Positions 11,441-22,979 of a DNA stretch of 64,000 nt are shown here, piece by piece. The DNA comes from Stenopsyche tienmushanensis (lineage: Eukaryota; Arthropoda; Insecta; Trichoptera; Stenopsychidae): positions 179,718 through 243,717 of the forward strand of contig WACJ01000391.1 in NCBI GenBank assembly GCA_008973525.1, in the 5' to 3' direction. The number at the start of each line of letters is the position of its first letter. Position 1 is the stretch's first letter. The translations under genes were made by a program, and so were the position numbers. Under the pieces are notes generated by a model. The model did not search any database. It was not told the origin of the DNA and was given only the letters and a program-made list of their open reading frames with translations.

Positions 11441-11562
11441 GTTCACACGGGCAGAATACCGACCCAGCCGAGAGGCGCACATTCGTCATATCGGCGGTCT
11501 GAAAAGTGGACCGATTGAACACGCAGATCTTGCGGCTACTCCGTCCTATTTTAGGGCTTTTT
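11441..11562. repeat. interspersed repeat family B, copy 3
   Basis: Contains GAATACCGACCCAGCCGAG (compare 1209-1227) and CGGTCTGAAAAGTGGACCGATTG (compare 1395-1420), ending in CCTATTTTAGGGCTTT. It interrupts the + strand frame that begins at 11224. Confidence 0.6.
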
Positions 11563-11599
11563 GCGGCATTTTATATGATCTATACGATCACATAAGCTC

Positions 11600-11990
11600 C
11601 CTCAGAGCGGTTTCCTTGTGCACATGGATACATTTTGGTCATTCCCAAATACAGATCTTCATTCAAATTTAAGTTTTTAGTCTTTTTTCGATGGATATTT
11701 TCGTCGCACTGTGAAACTTCGTCGACGAAATAGTTCCGACCATTGAACAAAGTCAATATTTTGTCGAGGTCGTCGATTGCTTTGATTTTGCTTTCACTAA
11801 TTCATCACACGATTCAATAACTGGCCGTGCGAGGTTCAGCGTTACCAAGTAATGCAATGCTGGAACTTCACTTTTGACACACGACGATCGTTCTTCGAAT
11901 CGATGATAAATTCGTATGTCCACCACTTATCGTCCATATAAATCCAATTTTTCTCAGGAGCGCGCAGCGCGAGTGAAGTTTGTATATCAA
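11600..11990 (-). pseudogene. unassigned frameshifted reading frame
   Basis: On the - strand, a frame from about 11990 to 11880 is followed, one base shifted, by a frame from about 11860 to 11605 ending in TAG. Together they make more than 100 protein-like codons, acidic in the middle, broken by one or two frameshifts. Family D sequence overlaps the 5' edge. No domain is recognised. Confidence 0.35.
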
Positions 11991-12290
11991 TAAACGAGCC
12001 TTAACACTTTTGATAGCACACAATGCGCGTTCATTTCTAAAAACATAAACAATACACATATGAGTTTTTATATAATTGATTTATGTAGCTTTCTACTATT
12101 TATTATGATTTTAAGAAGACCTGATGGTTTTCAATCGGATACGTACAAATTCCATTGTAATTTTGTCTATTTTGTATTGGAAATAGAAGCAAAGCGTTGA
12201 TAATGAAGCATTATGGATCCGATTCGCTTATATACGCACTCAATGTGTGATTGCAAAGCGCATATATGCGCGATTACTCATCAACAGGTT
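11945..12290. repeat. interspersed repeat family D, copy 2, with extension
   Basis: GCGCGCAGCGCGAGTG, AATAAACGAGCC and GATAGCACACAATGCGC match copy 1. The following 12060-12290 (GGATACGTACAAATTCCATT, TATATGCGCGATTACTCATC) matches 4220-4450, so the repeat unit is longer than the conserved core. Confidence 0.55.
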
Positions 12291-12615
12291 AAAGACAACA
12301 GTTTTCCGCCAAAGCTAGTGAAGACTACCCAAAACAATTGCATTTTTCGTATATATGTAAATCTCCGTGAATGTTATTTATGAACAAATGTTCATTTCAA
12401 AAAATGTTAGTTTGTCAGAATTTCACTTAACAATCGCTAATGTCTGATAAGAAATGCATTTATCTGCGCATCTTTTCGATTAAATATTACGACACGTACT
12501 TGGCTTCGTTCATTTATATTTCATCAGATTGATCGTTCATTTGATTACATTTTTTATGTCGTAAATGTACATCAATGCGGTGACTTTTCATCTAAGGAAT
12601 GTATATATAAACCAG
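12291..12615. other. no gene seen
   Basis: AT-rich, with chance frames only. Confidence 0.45.
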
Positions 12616-12830
12616 CATTAAATTAAAATCTTCAAAGCTGCTTTTTCGTCTACAAGTAGTTGACATTGATTATTTTTAAATAGACGTCGTCTACTTTCGA
12701 TACAAGGTGGCTAGGGCTTCGGTAGACATGACTAAAGTTATGTCTACCGAAAGCATTGCAATATTGGGTACACATAATATTTATCATAAGCAGCCACAGC
12801 ATAGTTTTAGTCTTGTAGCTATAAGCCATT
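12616..12830 (+). repeat. interspersed repeat family C, copy 2
   Basis: Shares GCATTAAATTAA, CAAAGCTGC, GTCGTCTACTTTCGATACAA, GGCTTCGGTAGAC and GCATTGCAAT with copy 3 at 46957-47165. The core is inverted relative to 5470-5590. Confidence 0.65.
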
Positions 12831-12953
12831 TATATAATATTTATTTACAGATCGGCAACAACATCATCGCGGTAGACTGCCATTTTGTTTGCTTGCAATA
12901 TCAAAACAATAAAATGAGAAATAATCAGTTTTGGAGGAATAATCACACAAATA

Positions 12954-13160
12954 ATGTCGCTGCGTCGTCCCATTTTTTATATAGGCAACCATCTAGCTTC
13001 ATCGTTATTCGCGCCCAGCGACGAACGTGTTAAATTGTTTCGTATTTTTGAACATTTATGCGGGCGTGATTGTTTGATTAGCACGAACCATAATTTTTAC
13101 TGTCAAGATTTCGAACGAGCGATTGAATTATGGCCGTTTTTTAAACCGTGCATAGTTTAA
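12954..13160 (+). pseudogene. unassigned reading frame, 68 codons
   Basis: A + strand frame with Cys and aromatic residues and a clear stop. The composition is protein-like. It is the last of the unassigned frames on the left flank. No family is recognised. Confidence 0.25.
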
Positions 13161-13866
13161 TTCCGCCTATTTTATTTAAAGAACACTTCATTTCGACTGA
13201 TTCGCAATCGGGTGATCGCCATGTAAAAAAGGATAATTAGGGAAATTTCCATGTCATCGGGGAATCGTTATAACGAGCCTTTCATTATAATAGTTTGGAG
13301 GAAAAAAATTATCAATCGTACAATAGGAATTAAAATTATATACATATGTATATAATATAGCAGACAGTGTCGGATTGTCCAATTTGTCGGACTATAGAGT
13401 ACAGCCCCCGACTCCTTAGTAATCCGAAAACATATGAAAGTGATGTGATCGTCATCAAACGTATACCATGACGATTTTTGAAGCGTTTAAACTATTGCTT
13501 GCTAGCTACAAAATCTTTTTTGTTATCTCCTTGTAAAACAACTTTACTTTCATAGCGAATATGAGCCTAGAAATATATGTATGGCTGTTTCTTCCCCGAA
13601 AAAAGCTTGCTTGAAAGTTTGCCTTTTGCCTGGCTCACAATCAATGATGGATACGTACTTTTGAATATTCTCGCAGCTATTTTTTGTATCATAAATTGTG
13701 GATCATACTTGTACTGGGATGTCGGACTACAGGGGGTGCCGGATTAGACTGGGACATTATAAAGATTTAAGATTTGCAAGCTCGACAGGACACGGCTCGA
13801 CAAGCACGACAAATATTGAATGATATTCGTAGGAATGTATGTCAAATGCGCTGTGTAATATGACAA
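13161..13866. other. no gene; possible small DNA element
   Basis: TGTCGGACTATAG (13398) and TGTCGGACTACAG (13722) are near-identical direct words about 320 bp apart, near GTCGGATTGTCC and GCCGGATTAGACTGGGAC. This may be a decayed DNA transposon; I could not define its ends. Confidence 0.3.
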
Positions 13867-14796
13867 TAGATTGTCCCGTTAGGAATGTCGTTTTTTCAAA
13901 TGAAAGAGTTAAATTCAAACAGAAACATTGTTAATCAATTTCATCGATGCAATGTATTCTCATTCGGTAGATATAATCGAATGAGAAGATAGAAGTAACA
14001 TTAAAGCATCGAGTGTTTCGTCATCTAGTCAGGATCTGATTATGGTAGCCAGGCAACCTGCTGCTGAAAATGCACGCTCAGCCTAAACTCGCAAAATTCC
14101 CGATTTCCCGACAAATTATTTATTTCCGTCGCTGCAGATGAATACTTATATACTACAATACTTTGATGTGATTCGTAATAATATTATGGAGGAACACAAA
14201 AATTTTGAACCCCGTATCTATTATATTTCATATCGATATTCGCATTATTAGAGTCGACGTGTAGTAAATATATCACCGGTAGGGAAAGGTTAATATGTAT
14301 ACATAGATTAGACGGTTACTGCGCCTAGGGGTCGCCTAAACTCGCTGATTAGTAGTTTCGCCACTATTTCCAAGCGTTCAAATTTCGGCGGGAATGCCTC
14401 GATTTAATAGCCTTCATCGTGCTGGTGTGGTGTACGATTTCTGTTAGATAAAAAATTCAATTCCGAATTTTTCGGGATTGCGTTTATTAATCCCGGGATT
14501 CTTGAGCACCTAAAAGTGTCCAGGATCCCGGGATCCTGGAATTGGATTCCCTACGCAATATAGTGTAAAAACTGTTGTTTCTTCTCTTTATCGATTGAAT
14601 AATAATATCTTGATCTCATCAGTTATTTGATGCCGTATCCACACCTTTTATGGTTTTATGATCTTTCCAATTTTATTCAAGTGTATTTGACCATATAACA
14701 AAATGTACATTACATGTTGTTAAAGGGATGGTTGAGACACAACTGATGATCAAAAAGTAAGAATGAATAAAACGACATTCCTAACGGGACAATCTA
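13867..14796. mobile_element. inverted-repeat element enclosing a hAT copy
   Basis: 13867-13894 and 14769-14796 are near-perfect inverted repeats (core GTCCCGTTAGGAATGTCG) about 930 bp apart. Between them, 14030-14553 is the reverse complement of the hAT element at 42286-43255, truncated at its 5' side. It keeps the ERAFSAA-type dimerisation motif (near 14060-14090, - strand) and the terminal GGATTCCCTA. The outer inverted repeat may be a second element into which the hAT inserted. Confidence 0.6.
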
Positions 14797-14799
14797 ATA

Positions 14800-15837
14800 C
14801 TAATCGAGCGTCGTTTATGCGACTGTCCGCTTTTTTCGCACTGGATTCGATTATCGCTAAAGCGCCGACACGATGCTAAAGTGTTAATTATGAATGAGAA
14901 TATTTTTCTTAGATATGAAGCATTGTTGATTTCTGGAGTGGGTTCGAGCTTATAAGAGGAACGTCTGGTAGTTGAAGGATCTCGGAGAAGTGGCAGTTGT
15001 GGTCAGGGATGCAGACGTTTCCGGAAATTCTTCGAAGACGTCGTTCTACCCGAAAACGTGCGAGTGGGAAAGAGCGCCGTCCTTCGCCTCTTCGGCTCGT
15101 TGCTGTCTCGCTCTCTGTTCCTCGCCGGGCCAGTTGCGACCGCGACTCGGGTCGTCGCGGACGCGTCGGGGTGTCGTCCTTCGTCGTCCGGTCGCGCTCT
15201 CTTCGCGATCTCGCTTCTTTCGTCCTCTTCGCCGTCGAAGAGTTCGCGATACTCCCAGAGCGGGAGCGCCCTCGTTCATATTTGTGTAATCGTGCATTTG
15301 CGATTTCAAAATCGAAATTCGTATTCGAAAAGTTGCATCTTTTGTTGCATGCGACCCTCCCCGCTCTCCGCTCCGCGCCCTTCGTCTCAGTGCCGTGGGA
15401 AAAAATAACGTCCGCACACCGCACGTCGCCCTCCCCTCGAAGCGCGCCAGGTGTGCGCTCCCCTTTCGATCTCCGTCGGCCGATCCCGTCTAAATTTTCG
15501 CATGCGACTGCGTTAAAAATAAAGCGCAGTTCGCCAGGAATGCCGTGAACGGCTCGGAGGAGTTTCCGCGGGGGATGTGCGATCCGTCGGAATTCCAAAC
15601 CGGTCGGCATGCAGATGATGTCACTTCCAGCGTCCGCGACCTCGGACGGACCGGTCCGCTGCGACTCGACCCTTCGACGGCGTCCTCTCGCGCTCGTCCG
15701 TTAACCCTGCCGCGACCGCAGCGTTCGACACTCGCCGCACGAACTTGCTGAACTTCCAATTCAAATAGTGAACTTTCAAAAGTTTCCGCCGAAGCGGTAG
15801 CATGTGAAGTTCTTCCACCGGCAAAAAAAAAAAAAAA
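14800..15837 (+). promoter_or_regulatory. numb 5' region, CpG-rich
   Basis: From about 14990 the sequence turns sharply G+C- and CpG-rich, up to and past the numb start codon, unlike the AT-rich rest of the window. The many overlapping frames on both strands here (up to 233 codons) follow from composition. I read this as promoter plus 5' leader. A 16-base A run (15823-15838) directly abuts and includes the A of the numb ATG. No TATA box is obvious. Confidence 0.5.
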
Positions 15838-18800
15838 ATGGGAAACCAGGGCTCCGCCCCGCACGAACCGCTGCAGGGGGGCACGGCGCGAGTCGGCGTC
15901 GGCGCCGGCGCTCTCACCAACGGAGGCTTCGCACTTCGGGTACAGTATTTTGAAAAGGAGCGTGTCGGTGCGCGCGCATGCGCACTCGCGCCTCTACGCC
16001 GGCTGCCTTCTGACAGTTCGCCGCTCGTCCCTCCGCTCCCAGCGATTCCAAGTATCCCATATTTACGAAATACACGCAACCCTCATATTTTAAACCCACA
16101 CATCCCGCATTCAAATCTGGCCAACGACATCGTCGAGACGATGCGGAGCGCCGGTACGCATTTGCATTTCGTCAAAATAAATTAACGTCCATCTACGGCG
16201 ATATCCTGCTTTTTATCCTACACCGGTCGAAGATTTCAATCGGGAATCGAATTTATGTATTTTACCTCAATATGCCCACTTCAAAAGCCGCGATTAAATT
16301 AATTCAATGTCTAAATTTAATATAAAAACCGAACCAAATTAATTTTATCTCATAACCTCAAATCGACCAGTTCCTTCAAAAGCAGTTGAGTTTTTATTTT
16401 CATATAAGGAAATAATCTTCAATCGCTTTAATTGTAATTTTGCTCGTTTAATCGCACGGGTCGTGCAAGAGAACGACATGAATTTTTGTGGAAATGTTAT
16501 CACTTAAATTAAATGAAATTCTTAACATGCATCAGATGGTTCGAATACAATATGCACGCTTTGAATTCAAAAGAGGAAAAAAATGCATAGAAATATTATT
16601 TTTTTGCTTTTCGATATATTTTGATAGAACATTTTCCTTGCTCTCGAATGTTTGTTATCCGATTACTTAAAATTTGCGTTTAACGCAGACAAACATTATA
16701 CATACATATAATATATATAATATGTTTTTTAAGAACCACTATAAAATTCAAGCTCACAGTATAATATCATGCAATTTGACGCCTTTAGACTTCTTCTCCT
16801 TTAGAAATAATTAAAAAATCGAGTGGATATCTCACACGCAGCTTGTTTTATTTACATTTAAAAATCGATCATCCTATATTTACTGTTTTTTAATTCTAAT
16901 TTAATATCGATCAAATTTTACTTTTCAGGGTACATCATTTCGCCGATCGGGCGGTCGGGGTATGGAGCGATTGCGGAGATCGTTTAGGGATTCCTTCAGG
17001 AGGCGCAAAGGCGGCGATGGAGGTGCCGGCGGTGCGGGTCCCGAGAGCGCCCGTCCTCATCAATGGCAAGCCGACGAGGCCGCCGTTCGAGCGGCCACGT
17101 GCGCATTTCCCGTCAAATACCTGGGATGCGTTGAAGTATTTGAGTCGCGCGGAATGCAAGTGTGCGAGGAAGCTCTTAAAGTGCTCAGAGTATGTGGATT
17201 TTATTTTAAAAGATATATACAGTAGAACCTCGATTATCCGTATTAATTGGGGATGAAAGTAGTCCGGTTAATCGAAAATAATCATAATTGACAGGGAAAG
17301 TATGAATAATTTTTATTTGTCTAGATTTACGTACACATACATACTCTTCTCGGTTCTCAAGATAAAAGTCTCAAGTTCTCATGGTGAAAACTTTTCTCCA
17401 TGAATTTCAAGTTCCCTGATACCATGTCGTCTTTTGAATTTTTCAAACTAGGCCAAACTTGCTTTGAAGGCGGAATCTCCATTTAATTTTGTATTGAAAA
17501 ATATTGCATTTTTACGCAATAATGGACCATATATCAGCTGTCCAGTTGATCGTCTTTGTATGAATCACATAAAAATACACTCTTCAACTTCTGTATTTCC
17601 TGATTTTTTCATAACGTTTCACTCTGAGCTTCCATCTTCTGATATTAAACAATTAGTAAACTTCGTAATATGCAATCCATCATGTACGTGAGCACAAGTG
17701 GACATAGTTCTCCACGTGCAAATCCGGATAATTGAGGTTCTACTGTATTTGATATTTGCCTTTGTTTTCAATAATATTTGTTTTTGTTATATAGACTTCG
17801 AGAAGACGAGCAGTTCGAGCCGTTTTGCATGTAAGCGGCGACGGATTGAGAGTAGTCGAAGAAGACACTAAAGGGCTGATTGTAGATCAAACGATAGAGA
17901 AAGTATCATTTTGTGCTCCCGATAGAAATCATGAGCGAGGATTTAGGTATGTTATTTAATTCTTTAAATGATTTTACATAAATAAATATATTCTATTTGA
18001 GCATTAGTTTTTAAGCTCATATGTGTTGGATGTAACAATTGTGATGTAAAAAAATTTCAGTTACATATGTCGCGATGGAACAACTCGGCGTTGGATGTGT
18101 CATGGATTTTTAGCGACTCGCGAACCCGGAGAGAGACTATCTCATGCAGTAGGCTGCGCCTTTGCAGCCTGCTTGGAACGTAAACAACGCCGTGATAAAG
18201 ATACTCTCGTTGCAGCTGAGCTTAACAAATCCCATACGAATAAAATACTTGCTAACGGTAAGAAATATGTAAATAATAATTATTGTGTGTGTGAATAAGT
18301 TCCTGCCGTTTATTGGTATGGCAAGTGGGGTAAACCCCATTTCATTGCTTGTCGTGTTTTTAAGCATATTGTGGCAGCTTTTTCTTCAATGCCACTTACT
18401 GCTTGCAGTAAGGATATCTTGCAATGGTTTGATTGGGTTGAAGCAGCTCATAGTACCTGTTGATTCCACTAAATAAAAAACATGAGCATGGAACTATGGA
18501 TATTCCGTTTTGGCGTCGATGCTACTTCTTGGTCAGGCTTAACCCTTAACGTTTGGGATTATTGTAATATATTCACTTTCCATTACCAAATACGATGTAA
18601 AAAACCTTTTCTTTTTTGCCGTTAGAGCAGCTGTTCATACATGAAAAGATGAGTCGTGAGGTACCAAAGATCCTTTTGTATCATTCCCAACGCTGTCGTA
18701 TGTTTCGAAATTGCTGTTCGATCTAGCCTTAATGATTTTGCAAGTTCAGACTGCGTTTAACATGGATTTCCATCAAGCAATATTTCCGACTCTTCAAAAT

Positions 18801-21304
18801 TTCTGATGCACACCATCAAAATCATTATTTTCAAAGTATTTAACCTGTTGACCGCCGTGCGCACACTAAATAAAAGCATAAGACAATATTCGATTCGAGG
18901 CATAGTCAATTGTAAATAAATACTACATACATACAAGAGCACTTCCTTTCTTAACATAAATAATATGTAAAAAATTGATTCATTGCTCCTCCTTTTGAAG
19001 GAAATGATAATTGGACAGTGACTCATTCACGCAGTGAAGAACTGCAAGCAGTTAAAAAACAAACACTGTTGATAGCACACAATATCCGGTCATTTCTTTG
19101 CGTAAACAAATAACAAACTTGAATTCGAAATCATTATTAGTTGATAAATTTGAGTTAACGATCTATACAATCGTGCGATGTATGTGGGAAAGCTCTCTGT
19201 CTCAGTCTCCCGAACTGCGCTAAGTTCTCTTTGTCTTTGTCTGTCTCCGAGCTTCAATGTACAAGAATGCTCTTTCTGAATAGTGGAGCGGGTTACGGAG
19301 GGTCCTCGTAATTACTCCCGTAGGGGTTAATGAACAAGCTGCAGGTGATAAATTGTGTAAAATAGAAAAAAGTACAATTGTGACTAAATATAATTTCAAA
19401 AACAACTTTTATCCTTTCCAAAAATTGTGCATCGATGAAAGTCTTTTACTCTTCGAAGGGAGACTATACAAACAGTATATTCCGTCGAAAAGAAGTCGCT
19501 TTGGAATTAAGTTTTTTGTTTTGTGTGATTGCAAAAGTGAAATTATTATAGACTTTATCATTTATACTGGAACCATTACGGAGCTAAACAAAAATTACAA
19601 TTTGGACGTTAGTGAAAACTTAATAATGACTTTGATCACATCATATTTGAATTAAAATCACACATTCGTGGATAATTGGTATACCAGTCTGACTTTGTTT
19701 CAAACGCTGCATTCGTTTCAAACCGATTGCTGTGGAACCGTGCGAAAATTTGTATTGGTATACCTAAATTTTATAGAAAATTGGCCAAAAGTGAAACGAA
19801 ATTTTACCACACAAAAAATAATAAAATGCTCGCACAAATGTGGAAAGACAAGCGAGAAGTGACAATGCACTCAAGAAATATAATGTGCATCAAACAAAAT
19901 AGATCGACAAAATGGCGAGTCCATAATAAAACCTGAATCAGTTATAGAAAAATGTGTATCATTGAAAGAAGTGATGTGAATGTTACAAAGAAGTTTTTTT
20001 CCATCTCGCCGATTTATGTATCCTAAATGCATACTTCGCATTCCGAGAGAAAACAGGGAAGCATTCAACAGGTGTTTCAAATACACTGTCCAAGTGATCC
20101 AAAAACTGCAAGAAAATGCTAGAGTGGCAAATTTACCTTTTCGCTTAGAGGGGCAAAACAGCAATTTCTTAACTGATGTGGATAAAGATTCAATGTAAAA
20201 AGGAAGATATGCGTTTTGTGTCTTGCTTCGAAAAATTTTAACAAACGTGCATATAAATTTTTTAAATTCTTTAAATTGTGTGGCAACCCTAGTGAAAATC
20301 AAATGTCGTTTTTTTTATACAAATTACATCCTGATTGATTTTGGCTCACCAATTATGTAAGTGAAAAATATTTATTTATTAGTAAAAGTACAATGCATGC
20401 CGATTTTAAAGCTAGGTTGTACGACTTCAATATAGATGTGTCACTACTTAGGCTATACGCATTGTTATATCTGATGGTGAAGCGGCAGGAACTTATTCAC
20501 ACACCCAATAAATGAATTTGCTATGATAATTTCATTTATTATTTTTAGTTTGTTTTAAAAAATAATTAAAGAGGAACACATTTTAAATATTTGCAGGTGG
20601 AAGTAAAGTTGAAAGGTCTATGAGCATCGACAGCAACAGCAGCAGCTTTTCATCTATCGCCGCAATACCTTCGGTTGTACCGGCTGCGTCCCGTGCTCCG
20701 CTGCCTCCGAATCCTTTCGCTATTGAGCGACCTCATGCTGCACCTCATATGATAGAAAGACAGGGCTCTTTTCGTGGATTCTCTCATCTTAACAACAAGT
20801 GAGTGTTGATTTTTAATATGCGTTTATAAATTTTTACACGCGTAATCTAATGGAATATGTAATTCTTTCAGTTCACCGTTTAAGAGACAGATGTCACTGC
20901 GAATTAGTGATCTACCTAGTAACTTAGAACGCCTTCGAACCAACCCACCTCCTTTGCAATCGCAGGGTCAAGCACCGTCTACCGGGAACTATGGGCCCCT
21001 GTTGCCTCTATCTCCCGAATCAAACGACGAAGATCCCGTCGCAGCTATGTGTCAACAGTTGCAACGCGATCTGCAATTGCTGTCGGAAGAACCTGTTACC
21101 GCACCGCCGGTTGTGCCGGTAGCCGCGCCGCCGGATTTACCCGCTCCCGATCAATGGCTAGGTAAAGTCGCGAGAGGGCCGCCTCCTGTGACGCGACCGC
21201 CTCCGCTTTCGACCCGAGCCCGATCACTCGGCGGGGATCCCTTCGACGCTGAATGGGCGGCTCCGCCGCGTCCTACGAATCCTTTCTTGCAGCAAGCTCT
21301 TTAG
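15838..21304 (+). CDS. numb: Numb, endocytic adaptor and Notch regulator (6 coding exons)
   Basis: Exons: 15838-15939, 16929-17189, 17795-17946, 18061-18257, 20597-20798 and 20872-21304. All have GT/AG borders and matching phases, giving 448 aa. Exon 1 encodes [12 protein letters not shown], matching the N-terminus of the long insect Numb isoform. Gly2 with Ser6 is a plausible myristoylation site (inference). [14 protein letters not shown] (exon 2), the ERQGSF segment (exon 5) and [14 protein letters not shown] (exon 6) correspond to the aPKC-phosphorylated segments known in fly Numb. The PTB domain spans about residues 65-205 ([20 protein letters not shown] through [19 protein letters not shown]). 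NPFAIERP starts at 276. DPF is at 427-429 and the EH-binding NPF at 441-443, ending NPFLQQAL. Numb is a cortical adaptor that promotes endocytosis of Notch pathway components during asymmetric division. A Met at 46 (16962) could start the short isoform. It is shorter than fly Numb, mainly in the proline-rich tail. Confidence 0.95.
17220..17745. mobile_element. Tigger/pogo-like MITE in numb intron 2
   Basis: Perfect terminal inverted repeats CAGTAGAACCTCGATTATCCG with TA duplicated on both sides (17218-17219, 17746-17747). The terminus and TA duplication are typical of the pogo/Tigger branch of Tc1-mariner. It fills most of the intron between exons 2 and 3. A + strand frame inside (17464-17691) has no clear transposase motif, so it is non-autonomous or decayed. 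Confidence 0.8.
19060..19280. repeat. family D fragment and inverted copy of the 6.5-kb segment
   Basis: 19060-19115 carries ACACTGTTGATAGCACACAA of family D. 19170-19280 is the inverse of 6535-6690 (GAGCTCGGAGACAGACAGAG-type words). Confidence 0.45.
19330..20310 (+). mobile_element. piggyBac transposase fossil
   Basis: The + strand reads [32 protein letters not shown], then [14 protein letters not shown] after a stop. Further on, in another frame, comes a [17 protein letters not shown] block. These are the ordered core blocks of piggyBac transposases. There are at least three stops or frameshifts, so it is inactive. It sits in numb intron 4 in the same direction as the gene. Confidence 0.85.
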
Positions 21305-21750
21305 GTTTATGGTTCTTTAATGCGACGAATTCTCTGGATATGCGTTATTATAAATTGGACATGATTGATTTACTCTATTGATCATATTTATTGTTTAACT
21401 GATGTCGATGAAGTGCAATAGTAGTTCTAATTTTTTAATTACTAAAGTAAATCATCCTCAGTTAAAAGTAACCTTCAAAACATATTGTTTTAAATGTTAT
21501 TCATAATATTTTATAACGTAATTTGCAAAAATTGAACATTTAACATTGAAATGAATCCGATTTGAACTGTATTTATTATTTTGGTCTTCATCACATTCAT
21601 TCCATATATATGTGCACGTTTATGTGTATTTAAAGTATTGAACGTCTACTAAATAATTTTTATTTTTCCTGTATATATACATACACATTTGATTATTGAA
21701 TAATTAATGTTAATTCTTCTATGAAATAAAATTACGCCATTGTAATCCAA
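21305..21750 (+). terminator. numb 3' UTR with polyadenylation signal
   Basis: AT-rich sequence after the numb stop. AATAAA at 21725-21730 is followed about 20 bases later by a genomic A run (from about 21750). This is the first canonical signal downstream; usage is inferred. Confidence 0.5.
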
Positions 21751-22850
21751 AAAAAAAAAAAATTAAGCACAAAAATAGAAGCTGATTCTAGATAAAAATA
21801 CATATATCGATGTTGTAGGATCTTTTTTATTCAAGTATAATTTCAAAAAGTCTATCAATGCATATATGTGTATGTCGTTATATTTTTTGAAAAAAATATT
21901 TTATACAGTATTGTTAATACGGACTTATGACTCGAGGAGCTAATTCGTTTTGAATATTTCGTAGACCATGTTATAATGTTTCCGTTGAGTATAAGATAAT
22001 TTCCGAATGTTATTAATAATGTGTGAATTTGTAAAAAGGAAATGATAGCATCTATGACTTTAGGGATCAGATTGTTTGACCAGGTCAACTGGTGTGTTAT
22101 ACATATCTATCAAATTAGCCAATTAAGTTTGCATACACATAGTTAAGTATATAGATATAGTTAATAAAACACTTCATATATTTATTGCTCAATTGCTAGA
22201 TATGCTTAAAGAAAAAATTACAATGAATTTTAGGCGTAAGTGTTTTGATTTAACGCGTCGTTTTCTTTACATTTTCGCAGACGTCGAATAACACGGCTTT
22301 ATTTCAAATTTATGTTTCAGGGTTATTCCTACACAAAAACAGATTTATTTGACTTATCGTTGATCTCATTTTCTCGTCATAACTGTCTTGTTTTCGGATA
22401 TAAAAACAAGTATCCAACTAAGGTATAAATAAGTAAAAAATCGGCTTTGGGATTGTAATGAATATTGTCTCTGTAATATCAATATATTTTGAGAACGTTT
22501 TTTATCCATGAAATTCACGCTGTAACGGTAGGAACTCCTTTGGTGAATATTTGCAGGATAGCATCGTTATTATTTTGTGTAAATATGTTAATAGATTTAT
22601 TTATACAATATTTTCTTCAATTAGTAAAATGCCACGCTGAAGGCTCATTGCAAATCAATATATATATAGGATGCGTTCCATATGTAATGCAATTGAATTC
22701 GTTAAAAATCACGTGTTGAACGCTGTAGCTTGATGAATATCACACTAATTTTTGCGCAGCACACTTTTTATATGTTTACAATGTGATAAACGGTTGTTTT
22801 TATCGTGTTCTGCGGGGTTCATCGGCGGCCATCAGATAACTTGGATTTGG
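21751..22850. other. no gene seen
   Basis: AT-rich intergenic DNA with chance frames only. Confidence 0.5.
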
Positions 22851-22979
22851 ATACGCAATCAATTCCAAAGGATTGCTGAATTCATTAATTCGACATTCAT
22901 TCATTGCATATGGACGCGCGGAGTATTCCCCGCTCTTCCTCTCGTGCTTTGCATTCAAACAGTCTCAGTTCTGCAGTGG

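Larger units (their letters stand above)
18287..20504. mobile_element. large inverted-repeat element in numb intron 4
   Basis: GTGTGTGAATAAGTTCCTGC at 18287 is mirrored by its reverse complement ending at 20504. A 111-bp miniature with the same ends sits at 60563-60673. The large copy surrounds the piggyBac fossil. No TTAA is seen at these ends, so the ends may belong to an unrelated element family, with the piggyBac nested inside. Confidence 0.5.

Noticed and set aside
14909..16185. Long overlapping frames on both strands (up to 233 codons) in the G+C-rich block upstream of and around numb exon 1
   Set aside because: They follow from low stop-codon frequency in CpG-rich DNA. They overlap each other on both strands, are Arg/Ser-rich, have no domains, and only the 15838-15939 stretch joins numb in phase.
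19353..19862. Host gene nested in numb intron 4
   Set aside because: The peptide blocks are those of a piggyBac transposase, with stops and frameshifts and no conserved host-gene structure.
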